64,000 bases of DNA from Chromobotia macracanthus (GCA_036877525.1 JAZGTH010000072.1:992001-1056000); one strand, 5' to 3'; positions 48,501 to 62,822 are shown, counted from the stretch's first letter. Notes: generated by a model from the letters alone, not told the origin. Translations and numbers: made by a program.

Positions 48501-51500
48501 GTTTTGCACATCATCATATCATGGTTTTTATGAATGTTACTATATCTGAAATCATGATTTTACATGCAAAGAAATTTAATTCAGCATGTTTACACCATCA
48601 CCAACTGGCTTTGATGTAACAGTCAGAAATCATTTATGTAAATAACAGCATTTGTAGCAGTCAATGCACAAATATGGTATTTGTAAATTCAAATATTTCC
48701 AAAGCATGGCCAGAATATTAAATGGCTGGAGTAGCTTTGCAACAAAACACAAATAGGAATGTTTCCTCTGTCGACTGAACACAGGTCGCAATGCATCAGG
48801 CATCACATAATGTAATGACAGCCTAAGTTATATGCAGATCTAGTTTTGTTTTGCATTTGTGACATTATTACTTACATTAGCCATCCTGGTTCGAGACCAG
48901 CAGGATTAAGGTGCCAATATTCTCTTTCCAGCCCAGAACTTTCTTTCCTTGGTGGAAATTCATTGAACAGGACCTGACTGAGCGCCAGAACCAACAAAAA
49001 GAGGCAGGCAGGGGTCTCATCTCTGAAATAAACGGTAGCAAAACGGACAAAAACAAATAAAAATGTAATACTGAATGCATGATGATTTTCTTTTATATAA
49101 CTAATTTATTAAACCCAGAAGTGGCAAGGGGCCTGACCTTATATATGTGGTTTCATAAGAGAATGAACGAATGAAAAACAAGACTGAGAAAGCACACACA
49201 ATCACACACACTAAAAATAGTCAGGTTGTACTAAATCTGTTAGCAGATCTTGTCTATCAAAGGACTTGTGAATGAGAAACATACACAAGTAAGCACAGTA
49301 TATGAGCTAACAGAAGCGCTGTGCTATCTGTATCTGTTTATAGCTCTTTATTTTACACACACACACAAACATAAAGGCTCAGTTTACCATTAGAAACCTC
49401 TCTCTGACTCACTCGTCACAGTAGGGCCACCCAACTCAACTCTGATACAGGAGATATCTGACAATCTGTCCCTTTTGAACACACAATATTTTTAGGGGCC
49501 ACACACACATTCATTTTCCAGACTAATAGGATTTGTTTTGAGGGATGCCAGATTGCACTTTTACCTCCTGCCTTTAAATGTAAATTGCAATGTTTCACAA
49601 AGCTGCCGTGACGTTACAGGGAATGTTACGCAAGTCTTTATGTCCCTGTTTGGCCTTTTCAGTCTGCCAGATATTTTCTAAGCAGATTAAACTTAATTTC
49701 TTTTGCTTTTGTGTGCTGTATCTTTTGTCAAACAGATTCAGAAAGTTTCTTTGTAGTTATGGCCTGTTAAAACCTTTGAGCCTTAACAGTCCTGCTATAA
49801 TGTTATTAGGTACAGGTAGTAACCAGAGATCTGCAAAACATTTACATCCAGTAGAAAAATATTCATATTTAATGTATATACAGTAATGTACATTAGGTAT
49901 ATTGAACATGTTTTAGCATTTTAAATTAGCTTATAGCCTTTTATTTATGTCATAGCCATGAATGTGCCTCCAAATATTATATTTATTTGCAAAAAAACAC
50001 TTTACATTAGCATATATGATCAAATACTGACTACAAGTCACAGAATGTAAATTTAGATTTTAAAGTTTCAAAACGATTCACTGTTTATCATACGTTTAAA
50101 TAAAAATGGGTTTACAGTTTCTTTATTTATCCAGATAAAAAACACCTACACGTTTATTTGTTCTGTTTGGGGAAATTTCATTTCGTGTGAAATTTCACAC
50201 GGTTTATTTGCTCTTAACTGTTGAGTAAGGCTGTCAGAGAGACGCTCACAGACAAAGACCTCCACAGAGAGGGAGGGCAAAAAGAAAGTGAGTAAAGCAA
50301 GTCCAGGCTTTGCTCTGCTAAAGAGAGGGGAGCAAAATAATAAAATACAAAAATTAGACCAATACATAGAGTACAGTTACATTTTGGTTTAAACCCACCT
50401 TTGTGAATTGCATTTGTGCTGGTACTAGAAGAACCTGCACACGTTCTTCCAAAAACTTTTTTCTTACCTGGAAAAAAAATAAAAGCAGTCTTTGACTTAT
50501 TCTGTACACTTTATTTCAAGTCTTTTGACTCTGTAGCTAATAGATTTCATGCAAAAGGGTGTCACCATATGTATTAGTGAGCACAAGCAGGGTTTGTTTG
50601 TATATACTGTGTTGGCAGAGACTTAATGTGTTGTTTTCGATTGATGTTGCAACACTAGATTAGTCTGAAAGAGTTCTCACAGTTTGATTACAGCAGATAG
50701 AATCTTCTGTGAGCTGATGTTTATAAATAGTATATGAGAGAAACATCCTCTCTGTAGATAAAGATGTTTTTGTTTCAGATAGCAGGAACAATGGAGAAGT
50801 TTTGTGAGCAATCTACACCAGCGTGTGTGTGTAGGTGAAGAATTGTGTGTCACTGTTACACTAGTCCTTAGGGGACTGAATGCAGAGGCTGCTGGGAAGG
50901 CCTTGGGGATAGATGGTCCAAATGTCAGAGCAGAACCATGCAATTCTGTACCAGATAGATGCAACATGCACAACACCAGTTATCAGCGCAATGAGAAAAG
51001 GGATGGGGGGGGGTAGATGTACACAATGCTTGAGCAAAAAGTGAGAAAGAGAGAGAGTCATGGCATATATACAGGGATGCTAGGGCTTTTCACAGTGTGC
51101 TTAACCCAAGGTTGTCTTTTTTAACATCATGGCCAGTTTAGCCCTGGGTTAAGCAACCACCGTTAGGTCACAATTACTGTCAACCTGAGATTTTGTGACA
51201 TATTTCTATTTAAATCCTACATGAACCTTTTACCAGCTTGTGAAAGAAACGGCACAGAAACAAATAAAAGTTTCATCAGACTACGCAGCATGCTAAACTT
51301 ACTAACACCCCTATGAAACACTGCTGTTTTTTGTTTTACATAAGGGCAACTCAGAGCAGCACTACACCAGGATATGACCTTGTTAAGTTCTCTGCAGATG
51401 AAATAAACTTTTAATTATTTACGAATTAAATATATGAGAAGGAAATAATGAATTTCAGCGGTATACAGGACCAGTGTTTCCTGTGCGGCTCTGGAAAAGA

Positions 51501-52382
51501 GAGAACGTTAAGGGACAGAGGGGACCTGGTGTCCTCTCAAATGCTCTCTGACCTTGGCTATCGATTCCTGTGGCTTTGCCTGCCTTTCCTTAACTGTCAG
51601 CGTAACTTCATAGCCCTTTAATGCCCGATACACCATCACCGGCCATGGTTAGCTTACATTCTAAACACAAAATATAAGATTGAGTGCATTTTAGACAGTA
51701 TTCACACACAAAGGTACGACATTTGCAGTGTGGGTATCGGCTAAGCCAAAAGCAGTTTTTGCAGTACAAAAAATTTCGGCTTTCATTCCTCGAGTTGAAA
51801 ATGCATGTATGAACAGAGTGCTATTTAAAGACAAGCATTGAGTGACACCGCGTTTTATTGATTTTATGCTTTTGTAGTATCTAAATGCCATTATTGACCC
51901 TCCTTCAGGCACTTTCAACTCACTCTCAAAGCTTTTCAGAGCCATATAGCCTATTGGAACAAGCCATTTCTGTGCCTTTTTAAACTAGAATCTATGTGCT
52001 GGATTGTGGCTTTGTTTATATCGCTCTGGGTGAGTTATGTTCAATGGTTTTTAATGAGGGGTTGTTTATTGATTGAGACATTAATGATATTGATTAGATT
52101 TGTTTGTAGTGATTCAAACTACAGCCTTCAGCTTTTTTCAGATTTGGTCATATTTTGAAGATCTCTACCCGTCTCTCACCCTCCTTCTTGGTTTCTTAAT
52201 TTCTTTCACACATTCTGTTCCTGTTGAATTATTAAAGCATGTTTTGATTGCCAGAATGATTGGGAATCTAAGGCTGAAAGTTTCAACAGCTCTCCTGCTT
52301 CCTCGACCTCCCTCCTCATCTACATACACATTGCCTTTAGTTGAACCCTTTTCTATCACTTTCTTGCTGACCATACTGGTGC

Positions 52383-52510
52383 TTAAAGGTTACCTGTAGT
52401 TCAACTGGTAGAGCATGGCGCTAGTAATACCAAAGTCATGGGTTTGATTCCAAAGGTACACACATACAGATAAAATGTAAAAGCCAATGGACAAAAATAC
52501 CTGTGTAGAC
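52383..52510 (+). repeat. tRNA-derived SINE
   Basis: A-box-like TAGTTCAACTGGTAGAGCATGG and B-box-like CATGGGTTTGATTCC, followed by ACACACATACAG and AAAATGTAAA. A plausible tRNA-like head, but it lacks a full cloverleaf. Confidence 0.65.
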
Positions 52511-52568
52511 AAATGTGTTGGGTTGTGAATGTTACAAAACCTGTCAAAAACATATTGGTCATTTCATA

Positions 52569-52625
52569 TAAGACAGACAGACAGACAACAGAAAGACACA
52601 GACAGACAGAAAGACAGAAAGAGAA
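52569..52625 (+). repeat. Imperfect (GACA)n microsatellite
   Basis: GACA repeats interrupted by GAAA and CACA units. Confidence 0.85.
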
Positions 52626-53489
52626 GTTTATGCAATAATATTAGGCTTGTTTGGGGGCCTGTTTAAACTGGGAAATGAGTGAAAAAAGTTAATGATGAAA
52701 TCTCTCTGAAAAGTGTGCTGTATTAAATTACCGAATATCCTTTCAGAAACTAATATAAACTATCATTGTGAAAAACGAGCATTACTCTACAAGAAAACTT
52801 TTGTTGTTTGGATGCATTACAGCAATAAGAATTTTGGCATAAACATGCTTGACTGTCAAAAAAATAATGTCAAATATAATGTGTAAAAACGTAACGTTCC
52901 TTAACACAGGCTTGATTTTATTTACGGACAATTTAATTTGATACTTTTCTCTCTTGATTTTGGCGTGACATATGCTTGTAACGTGTTTTGACAGGTTTCG
53001 AGAGATTCATTGTAGGCGATTCATCATAAGTTTTGTCATGATTTTTCATAACAATGTATTTAGAGTCTCGGTAAAGAATGTTACTTACTGCTGACGTAAC
53101 CAGCGAGCAAATGCCAAAAACAACAATAATAGAAGAGTTAACTGAAGCTTATATCCCATATGTTAGTTTGTGTCTTCAACTCCTGAGATTGAGTTTTATG
53201 AGGCTAAAAATAGCTCTCCCATGAAAATACTCCCCCGTGTCTCTGACTCCGGCACTGTGTGTGTGTATTTTAACAACATAAAGCAGCACACTGTTGGCGT
53301 CAGAGTTATTGCTTACATAAAGGACTGCATTAACTCTGCATGTACCTCTGGAGCTGTGAGCCTGCACAGGCTTTACTCTCAACCATGCTTGTGTTTACTG
53401 TATGGAGTGTAGGATGAGGAAGAGTATGGGGTGATTGAAACACATCCCCTATTCTTCCGAAGGTGTTTGTTGTTAGCAGCATGTGTTTA

Positions 53490-53610
53490 TATACCCAGCT
53501 AACAATTTTAAACAATTTTAAAAATGTTCAAAACGTCCAGGTTTTAAACTTTGTATTTATATTACTGCTTGGATATAAGAACGTTATTCAGACATTTTTC
53601 ATTTTTTAGA
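53490..53610 (-). repeat. Partial copy of the ACGTTCTTACAACC repeat
   Basis: ACCCAGCTAACAATTTTAAAC, AAAATGTTCAAAACGTCCAG and TATAAGAACGTTATTCAGAC are the reverse-oriented relatives of blocks at 44880 and 48270. Confidence 0.45.
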
Positions 53611-54749
53611 GAGAGAGAGGTTTGAGTAGGTCAGTAAGAATAAAGCCTAAAATGACTCTTAAGGACACAGATAATACTGCACTTGCTAGACTGTTAGAGT
53701 TCAGGCCCAGCTGTGTGCTGATAGTAGATTTGCACACTGTGTACTTACTCTTTACTTACTCTCTTATAATCTTTGTGTGTACGTAGTGTGACACTGTTTT
53801 TCGGTTCTTCAGGAAGGTCATTGACTTTACAAACGCATCATGACTAAACTGCAGATATTAAACTCTTAGACCGAGACCTCACCAAATGATAAAAAGAGAG
53901 TTAGGGCCCTAAAAATACCACTAGATCCCACAACCTCTGTCCAGTTCGGATGAAATATAAATATGACTTTCTCGATGCAGTCAGCAGGCAGATTCTTTAA
54001 AAGTTCCTCCTCCAACTCTATTTCTGGCATGAGAAACATACAGTAATGTCTTGGCAGTGCACAGTATTATTAAAAATGTTCCAGGCATGACGATTGATCA
54101 GAATGACGCATTTCTTTTTGGCAAATATTAACAAATACGGCTAGAAATAGCTATTGGACTGCAGTCTGAAGCGGTAAATAGAGATATAACATTCTTTGAG
54201 ATATGTTTTTAAATAAATGAATGATTAAATGAATCAATATTAATCCATTTGTGGTTTTAAGGGGCTTTTGAAGAAAATGACTCTGATGTTGTGAATAATT
54301 TCAATGAGGTAAATTTATTTCAGAATCTGTGGGGGTTTCAGCTGATTTGTTTACACGTTTCTAATTGGTTTATCTCAGCATTGGGACCCATTGTAAGGCA
54401 TTATTGTTTTAAGAAGACCTTACTGGGAGATTAGTGACGGCAGCCTATATTATCCGCCGCACTTCTGCCGTCTTATTGTTTTATTAATGATATTTTCTAT
54501 ACAATTTTAATCTCGCATTGAAAGCCAGCCAATTAAAGACATATCCGTAATTTATTCAAAAATAATAATTTCAGAGACAAACCAGGGACCCCCTTTTACA
54601 TAATTAAATAAAACTGAATGTTGCATTTTAGGCCTGGCCTTACAACAAAAAAAATCATTACTGAATCTTATACTTGTATATTACAGTTCTGCTTTCAGTT
54701 GATGCTTTTCTTTAAAGCTATTTATTCACGCTATACATTTTATCAGTAT

Positions 54750-54840
54750 ATGTGCTACCTGGGAATCAAACCGATGACCTTGGTGTTGCTAGCACCATGC
54801 TGAACCAGACAAGCTATGGTAGAGAACACACTTCAGTACA
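54750..54840 (-). repeat. tRNA-derived SINE, reverse orientation
   Basis: GGGAATCAAACCGATGACC (reverse B box), then TTGGTGTTGCTAGCACCATGC and GCTATGGTAGAG. It reads as the reverse complement of the 52383 copy. Confidence 0.6.
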
Positions 54841-56155
54841 GTAAAGAACCGTATTGCAAAGAGAGAAAGAACCCTAAACAGTGGAAGATGGTGCTTCAGG
54901 GAGCCAATGAAAAAATGTTTTTCATTGTAATAATGTCAAAGCTTAAAGTCCAGTGAAGCATATTTCACGCCTCAGTAATAAACTGATGTTCAAGTGCATT
55001 TGCAGAGACACTTTCCTTTAAAAGAGCATTAATACTGAGCTGATGAGGTGACTGAGCACCTGATAATGTACGCCGCATGTGGCCTTTCCATCCAGGAAGA
55101 GTACATGTCACATATGACATTTCTGTGTGATATTAAGACATAGCATCATTTATTTGCAGTTATGGATAGGTTGTCTATACGGCTGTAGTCTGATGGGTCG
55201 CTTGGGCCAGCTGTGTGCCAGCTTGCCCTGTTCTTACCCAGCTCTAAAGAGGCAGATGGTCTTGTGAGTTGCCAAATCTCTGCACATTATCAGGTGTCCG
55301 TGAGAGTACGGGATGAGTGCATACTGTGTTTGGAAACTCCCAAAGGTTTTTTTTACCTATTTTGGAAAGGATTTAGGATATTAAACAGCTTAAGACAAGA
55401 TGGTGAGAATCTGACTCACTCCTGTCTTATCAAATATGTCGTAATTTTAAAATGCTTTAAAGACCTTGTCCTACACCGTTTGTGCTTTGGACTTCAGTTG
55501 AACCTTGAATCATAAGTTTGGACGCTACTTTTGTATTTAAAAAATACAAAATCTATTTTTGCACAAAAAATTATTACTCATTACTATAATTATACTCTGT
55601 TAATAATTATTAACCCTGCAAAAAAAAAAAAACACACACACACATACACGGCCCTTGCAGTGGATTTTATTTTAAAGAGCTGAAACTCTTCAGTCAAGAG
55701 GGCTTCAGTCTAAATGCTCTTGGTCTGAGGGAAAAGAGTTTCTTGAAGGGTTTAGTCTGAGGGTACGCTGGAACATATCAGCAGAGAGAGAGCAGACTGT
55801 GTGTGTGTCACAGAAAACATCTGTGTGCTTGTTTGTGTATCACTGACAATAAGAGGCCATCATTTCCCATAGTGCCTCAGCTCAGTTCTATCAGTTACTC
55901 TGGTGCAGCGTGAGTGAAAGGTGAGTCTCATATCAACAGCTGTGCACAACCCTGATAACACACAACATAGAAATGTCAACAAAAAGTCATCAGAGACTAC
56001 ACTACTTTACTATACAGATGTCTATAAACCTGTTTCAGGGACACACAGCTCTAGAGACGCATATGAACTGGACGATAAATGATGTAAAAACCTTTGCTCA
56101 CTCTGTTTTTTTGTTCTTTTCTCTTGCTTGTGTAAGGGAACATTGCTGGCAATGG

Positions 56156-56156
<1 letters not shown>

Positions 56157-56195
<39 letters not shown>
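56157..56195 (+). repeat. (CA)n microsatellite
   Basis: About 39 bp of pure CA dinucleotide. Confidence 0.95.
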
Positions 56196-56197
<2 letters not shown>

Positions 56198-56455
56198 TAC
56201 AGTGGAGCTAATTACTTTCCATGGATAAAAGGAAGATAAATGCATAAGAATGCGATGAAGAGTAGTAGGGTAGTTAGTGAGAGCGGACAATAGACAGAAG
56301 AAGAGATAATGCTTCCAGGAATCCATGTCGTCAATTTGTTAACAGCCTGATCAATAGAACCTCAATGTGTCTTGTAACAGTATAACCTTACATGCTTTTT
56401 TATTCTACGTAGTAGAGCAATCAGCTATGAAGCATCTTGTGTGGCACATAAACAT

Positions 56456-56490
<35 letters not shown>

Positions 56491-56514
56491 ACACACACAC
56501 ACACACACACACAC
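56456..56514 (+). repeat. Compound (CT)n(AC)n microsatellite
   Basis: A CT run to about 56489, followed directly by an AC run. Confidence 0.95.
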
Positions 56515-56616
56515 TTTTCAGACATGTAGTTTTCAGACAAGTAGTATATACAATTTATATGTCTACAAAACTTTTTAAGCTTTAAAACATAACTCTTTAG
56601 ATCAAACTGTCTTTAA

Positions 56617-56935
56617 GATCAGGAGAAGCGTACACTCAGATCACGAGAAGCGTACACTCAGATCACGAGAAGCGTACACTCAGATCACGAGAAGCGTACA
56701 CTCAGATCACGAGAAGCGTACACTCAGATCACGAGAAGCGTACACTCAGATCACGAGAAGCGTACACTCAGATACGTAGATCACGAGGCGTACTCAGATA
56801 CCGTACCTCAGATCACGAGAAGCGTACACTCAGATCACGAATACACTAGATCACGAGAAGCGTACACTCAGATCACGAGAAGCGTACACTCAGATCACGA
56901 GAAGCGTACACTCAGATCACGAGAAGCGTACACTC
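56617..56935 (+). repeat. 22-bp minisatellite, about 14-15 copies
   Basis: The tandem unit is 22 bp, beginning GATCACGAGAAGCG and ending TACACTCA. The first copy has GATCAGG in place of GATCACG. Copies are almost identical except for a disrupted centre (about 56772-56850) with shortened units. Each unit carries two CpGs, which is unusual in this CpG-poor intron. It is not a CRISPR array: there are no unique spacers and the units are directly adjacent. Confidence 0.95.
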
Positions 56936-57737
56936 CATACAAGCTACCAACAGAACTAACCAACACAAACAGAGTTAACATGCTGAAACATATGTTGTGG
57001 TTTTCTTTGAAACCTTGTGAGACGTGTTTCCATCACAGGCAGTCAGAGCAATAAAACCATCAACCCCAGAAAAGACTCGAATTTTAGAAGAAAAATCTGA
57101 GTCAGATGTGATATTTAAAGGCAATAGAACTCAATTAAATCTGCTGAGCTATGAGAAAGCAATATGTTCTTTTTACAGCTGAGTAACACAATCCAGTTAA
57201 TAATCAATAACAAATATGATTAACAGAATTGCTTATAGAATCTTAATACCAAATAGAGTTATTACTGTATGGTTGAAGGGTTGGATTAGCACTTTCATAC
57301 AGAATTACTTTAACAGTTTTTAAGAAGTCCTTAAGATATTTTAATGCAACCCATACAACACACCGGGTCCATACCATCTGAAAGTTCTGGATACAGAGCC
57401 CAGAGGTGAGGAAGAGAGGGGACTTTTATGTAAAGCTGCTTTGCTTTATGCAGGATGAGGCAGGTCCCTCTGAATAATGCAGAGACAGGCAGAGCCCTCT
57501 GGTCTTTCATGGGGAGGCTTGGTGGGATGTGATTAAAGATTTATACCCTCTGGGGTCTGGAGTGAGTCCACCCTGTGGTCTAACTTGGCTAAGGTCCTTT
57601 GTAACCCTGTCAGTAGGGTCATATATGTCCTATGAGGAAAACAGAAGCCCTGAATCATAAAGATATGAGGTAATGAAATAACCAATCACATCTGTGCCTG
57701 CCAGGAAGTGCCATGGTTCTAATTTTTACCATTTAAA

Positions 57738-57905
57738 GCTGCAATACGTAATGTTTGCCTCTCTATCGCCATCACTGTTTGAAACATAAAATTGCAGGAA
57801 ACTTTACATACTTTTTCTTGTGAAGCCAAACATTATTATAAACAATTAACTGCGAATCAGGGTAAGGTAAGAAGAGCATTTTGAACACTGATCTGTTGTC
57901 TCAGT
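57738..57905 (+). repeat. MITE-like repeat, copy C
   Basis: Starts CTGCAATACGTAATGTTTGC, then CGCCATCACTGTTTGAAAC, AAATTGCAGGAAACTTTAC and GAACACTGATCTGTTG. It is homologous to copy A at 29572 and to copy B inverted at 30614. Confidence 0.65.
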
Positions 57906-58669
57906 TGTTTCTCATGAATTCATCATTTGTTTACATACTGTATAGTAAGAGCATAGAGTTTTGTAGATAGCATATTTCAGATAATTTGGTCTTTGATAAA
58001 AAATTTGATGAGAATTGTTTGAGCTCATATTTAAAGCTTTGACTCAGACCAGACACTTTTAACCTTCATCCTCAGCAGACATATGCTGATGTAGCTCTCA
58101 AAGTAACTGTTTTTTAGATGCCATGTGCAACTCTGGTTATAGGCTAAGGACACCTGACAGCGCAGCATTTTGCTATTCTATCTCAGCCTCACATCCATCC
58201 AACGAACAGATTTAGGGCTGAGAAGGCCCACATGTCCCCCCAAAATACCACTGTGCCCTTTTCACAAAGTCCTTTCCTCCCCTAATATTACTGGAGTCCT
58301 GCTCCAAAACACACACACACCCTGCAGTGGGAGCAATGGCCACCAGCTACCTCTAGCCTGGACAGACACTGTGAGTGGAGTAAGCGTGAGTGAGAAAGAG
58401 AGAAAGGTGGTTTGGGAAGGTTAGATTTGGTATTGATCAGTTCTCTCGGTCTGAGTCTCTTTACCACACTCAAGTAATTGAGGACGAAGCAAGTCGAGCA
58501 TAGTGCTTTCACCAGCCACATCACCAGCTGTCTAATGAACTGCTCATGTCAGGGCTTTTTTATAAGCGTGTTTAGCACAGAATACCGAACGACTCATTGG
58601 CAACGTTGTGCGCACGCAGGTGTGATGAATATTCCCTCCAACCAGTGTTAGTGTAATAAGTTAGTGTTT

Positions 58670-58960
58670 TTAAAGGGTTAGCTCAGACAAAATTAAAATT
58701 CAGTTATCATTTAGTCACCCTCATTTCGTTTTCAAACCTGTAACCTTTGTTTTAGAGGAACCTAAAATGAGATGTTAGGTAAAATATTTGTGTTGCTCTT
58801 TTCTATACAACAGCAGTGGATTGGGGTGGATGCTGCTGAGGTCCAAAAATAAAAAAAGCATAATTAAAGTTCCTACAATTACAAACTACAAGTCTTCTGA
58901 CGGACAGAAAATAACTTTATGTAATACATATATTTGATTACGTTTTTGTCACAGTGAAAC
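58670..58960 (+). repeat. MITE-like cyprinid repeat
   Basis: Has the GGGTTAGCTCAGACAAAATT, TTATCATTTAGTCACCCTCA and TTTCAAACCTGTAACC blocks of the abundant AACAGTTCACCC-type element. The right end is unclear. Confidence 0.6.
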
Positions 58961-61900
58961 AGCCTTTTTTCTATCTTCCCCAGGAGGACCAGAGAGTCAG
59001 AGCAACATGCCTGAACAAAAATCTTTATTTTCAAAGTCAACGTGCATGATTTACAGCCATGCGGAGCATCAAGATTGCTTTGACACTGAATTAACAGATG
59101 AATTTTGAGGAATGTGAAACAGCCACTGAGGAAAAACCATCTTGTGACATTCTGCAATATATACAGTCCTGTCAGCGAGTCCCGTCTCACTGATTTAGGA
59201 TATGATCATGGGCGGGCGAGTTTGCTCTTATCAAACGTCAAATACGATACAAATAATCTAAGCCTGTATCTAATAATCTAAAACCATTTTTTGTTTGGCA
59301 TACTTAATCACCGACTCTGACATATGATCTTTCGTGTCCTTGTAGACTTGATAAGTTCAGACAACAACACGGCTCTGTGTGGCTATGCACTTTTCACACA
59401 ATCCTCAGTTAGCCAGTTAAACGTCTCATTATCACCCACTACACTCATACAGAAATGAAGGACACAAACCTTTTCATTTATGTCCAATAATGTTCAGTAT
59501 CCTTATAATAAGCTTATGGAAAATCTTATAGAGAGCCTGCTGTAATACTTTAAGATTATTGGCTTACTTAATCCCATTACATTCACAGATCTTACCTTTT
59601 TTTTGAGAAATACTGTATACATTTTGTAAAGCTGTTTACACATTGTTCTGGATATGAAAAGCTTCTCAAATTTCTCAATGGGAGACAAACAGTAGGACAT
59701 AATATGTGTTTAATTCAAATTTCAATTCAGCTTTATTATTGCTAACAATATAATTTAAAATGAAAAATGTTTTAGGTACTTTAAATACTTTTGAAATGCA
59801 AAGTGGATATAAGGTATGCATTTTACAGATGTGTTTTTCTTGGGAATCAAATCCATGCCCTTATTGACTCTACAGGTTTCATCTCAGTGGTATTAAACCT
59901 ATATTGTATTTACAGTAATGCACAGTATTGTCTGGACACTGTGATTTCTGATAAGTTCCTTGTGTCATACCGTATCTCTATGCCTGTTGCCCTCTATGAA
60001 TGTAATTTCAATACCATTATGTAAGATTTAATGGAACTATATACACTCTGACCCACTTTGACATTGATGTGCTTGACTGCCCTATTTCTCATATAATGCT
60101 GTGTGGATAGAAGAGGACCAACAACAGTAACAGTGAGCTCCACATCAGACATCAGCAAGAGAATGAGAGATTGAGAGAAAATTGGTTTCGTCTCAGAAAA
60201 CTCAAGACCAAACATCAGACCCACAAATGTTCTACAAAGGCCCTCAGAATAACATAAAAGCCCCAACTGAGACATTGTACACTGGTTTTTACTTTTGAGT
60301 TTCGACAGTATATTTAGACAGACCGCTTGCAGTTATTCATGACACATTGGGGTGAATTCAACAGTTGCGTAAATTCAGCATGTGGTATTTCAGTGTAGTA
60401 ATCTCGGTTTCCAGCTGGGAGTAAATGTGCTAAAATAGCACTACATCAGAAATATTTAAATGAAGTCTCTGTTATACATTAAGCCCTGCTTCTATGTAAA
60501 TGATCTGTATTATAGAACATGCTTATTCAGTGTGCCCAATTAATATAAGACTATTACCACCTATGGAAAGCAGGTGGTAAGTGGAATTTTTTTTTAAAAC
60601 AGAGATGATGCAGAAGCAATAACTGACAGGAGCATTATAACAGGGCATACTACTTATTTAAACACTCTCACCATTTTAAAGAACCAATGCAGGTGTCTGG
60701 ATTACAGCAGAGTAATTCTGTACAGGCGGCAGTAAAGTATGCCAGATCACATAGCATGCTGCATACTCATAACCAATGTGCAAGACTGTAAAAGGCCGTT
60801 AAAACAAGACAGTGTGTGTGAGTAAACAACGCTATCAGCAAGTGATATTTATTTTACTTAGTTTCTCCCCATTGCCCTGAAATGTTGATGAATTCCTATC
60901 ATATGGATTCTCAGTATATGTAGGAAAGAATGTTTACAATAAGTGTGCAGAGAGCACAAAAACTGTTTTCCTATTCACTGCATGAAGGCGCAGAGAAAGC
61001 AACAGGTCTTATTTCTATTGATGAGTCTAACACGCAGAGGATCATGGGAAGGGGGCAGAGGACACTTGGCTGGAGATGGAGATCCTGGTTCTGAAGAAAG
61101 AAAATGAGAATGTAGAAGAGATACTGCAGCACACGTGTGCGATAGTGTGTATATATATATACACACACACCCCACACACTATCGCTTTCTCAGATTTACA
61201 ATTACACAAACATTCAAGCACCTGGACACTCTCACGCCAACCCTGCTGCCACCTGCTGTGAGATATGAAACATCCTGATCACGGATGCAGAGCTCCTATA
61301 GGCCTGCAGTTCTTGTGAGTGAGCCTCCCCACAGTGAGAGCCAGAGAGAGCTTCAGGTTTGCCTCTATTACACCCCACGCTCACTGCAATCATCCAGGCA
61401 TTCAGTGGTGAGCCAGGCCAGAGGGTCGACTGCTCCAGCAGCGCAGGGGCCAGGAGGGTAAAAACTGCAGAGCACAGGTGCACACAAAAGCGCCTGCCTT
61501 AAAATCCACTTGTGTGTAGTTTCTAGGACTGGGTGATACAGCTGAATACAAACAGCTACATATATTCACAGCTTTTAGGTTTATGTATTTGCAAATATGT
61601 AAATGAAATGAAAAGGAAATTACAGAAAATAATCATTCTGAAGATCATAATTAAGCTGTGCTCATGCTACGTTGCACCTGTCTCTTATTATTATTATCAT
61701 CACAGATGATTAATCAAGGCAACAATGTAAACTCCTGATTCTTTGCAAACAAATATTACATTTGTAAAATGGTTTATTTATTTAAGTTGATCAATTAAAG
61801 AGGGTATATCATGAAATAAAAATGTCTTTGATAGTGTTGAAATACAAGTTTTACTATGAAAACATATTATAAATTTTAAGAGGAGAAAAATCCTCCACAA

Positions 61901-62752
61901 TCCAAAAAACAGTGTTTATTTAAACTACAGAAAGCTGCAAAACAACTCTTCCTAAAGCCCAAATTCATGCCCCAAAATGACTCGACAAACATTATAAGTT
62001 TAAAATATGTACATGATAAAATGTGTATGATATGAATCCTTTGTGAAAAAGTTACATTAAATTTTCTTTTAAAGAAATACATAGTATTGCTGCTTATAGT
62101 CAACTCTACCTGAAGTATGTGTATGTGGGGAAGAGAGAGAAATATAAATTACAGCTCTCTTGTGTTGTATTAGCAGTTTTGTCTTGTTCACTGGTGATAA
62201 CCCTCTTTAAAAGACAAGACATGGGTGTGAACAGCAGGGTGAGCTAATTACAGGTCTGCATAAACTGACACTAGCTGAGACTGCACCCCCCTTTTATTTA
62301 CAATCACAGTAATTCTCTTTTTTACCTATGCTTTTCTTTCTTCATCCCGTCTTTTATTCTTTTACTCAGCCTCTTCCTTCTTTTCTAAGTCTCACAAAAC
62401 CATCAACAGAGTCTCCCAGAATAGAAAAGCCATTTCTTACATTTAAAGCTCAAGTAATACATTGTGAAAATCGCAGGCAGGCAGATTTGGATTAACCTCA
62501 GCTTTCCGTACATCAAAAGAAAAATGCAGTCTCCTAGCGGTCGTGTTCAAGTTATGTGCCAGAAAGAAGAGGAAGAAACACATTTCAGGGCCATTTTTTT
62601 GCATTAAATTGCTTTTCCGGTTGATTCTGAAGAATCACGCTGCTTTTCATGGCTCTACCAAAGATGTGCAGTCACAGGCCAAAAGTTCAGCAACCTCATC
62701 AAAAGCATGAGTTGTTTTCTGAAACAGCACATTCACTGTGAGTCACTCAGAC

Positions 62753-62762
62753 TGTGTGTGTG

Positions 62763-62795
<33 letters not shown>
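62753..62795 (+). repeat. (GT)n microsatellite
   Basis: About 43 bp of GT with one GCAT interruption. Confidence 0.95.
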
Positions 62796-62796
<1 letters not shown>

Positions 62797-62822
62797 AGGC
62801 TGCCACAATATAAAAGATGAGA

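Noticed and set aside
56617..56935. CRISPR-like periodic repeat
   Set aside because: Units are contiguous 22-bp copies without unique spacers in a vertebrate intron, so it is a minisatellite.
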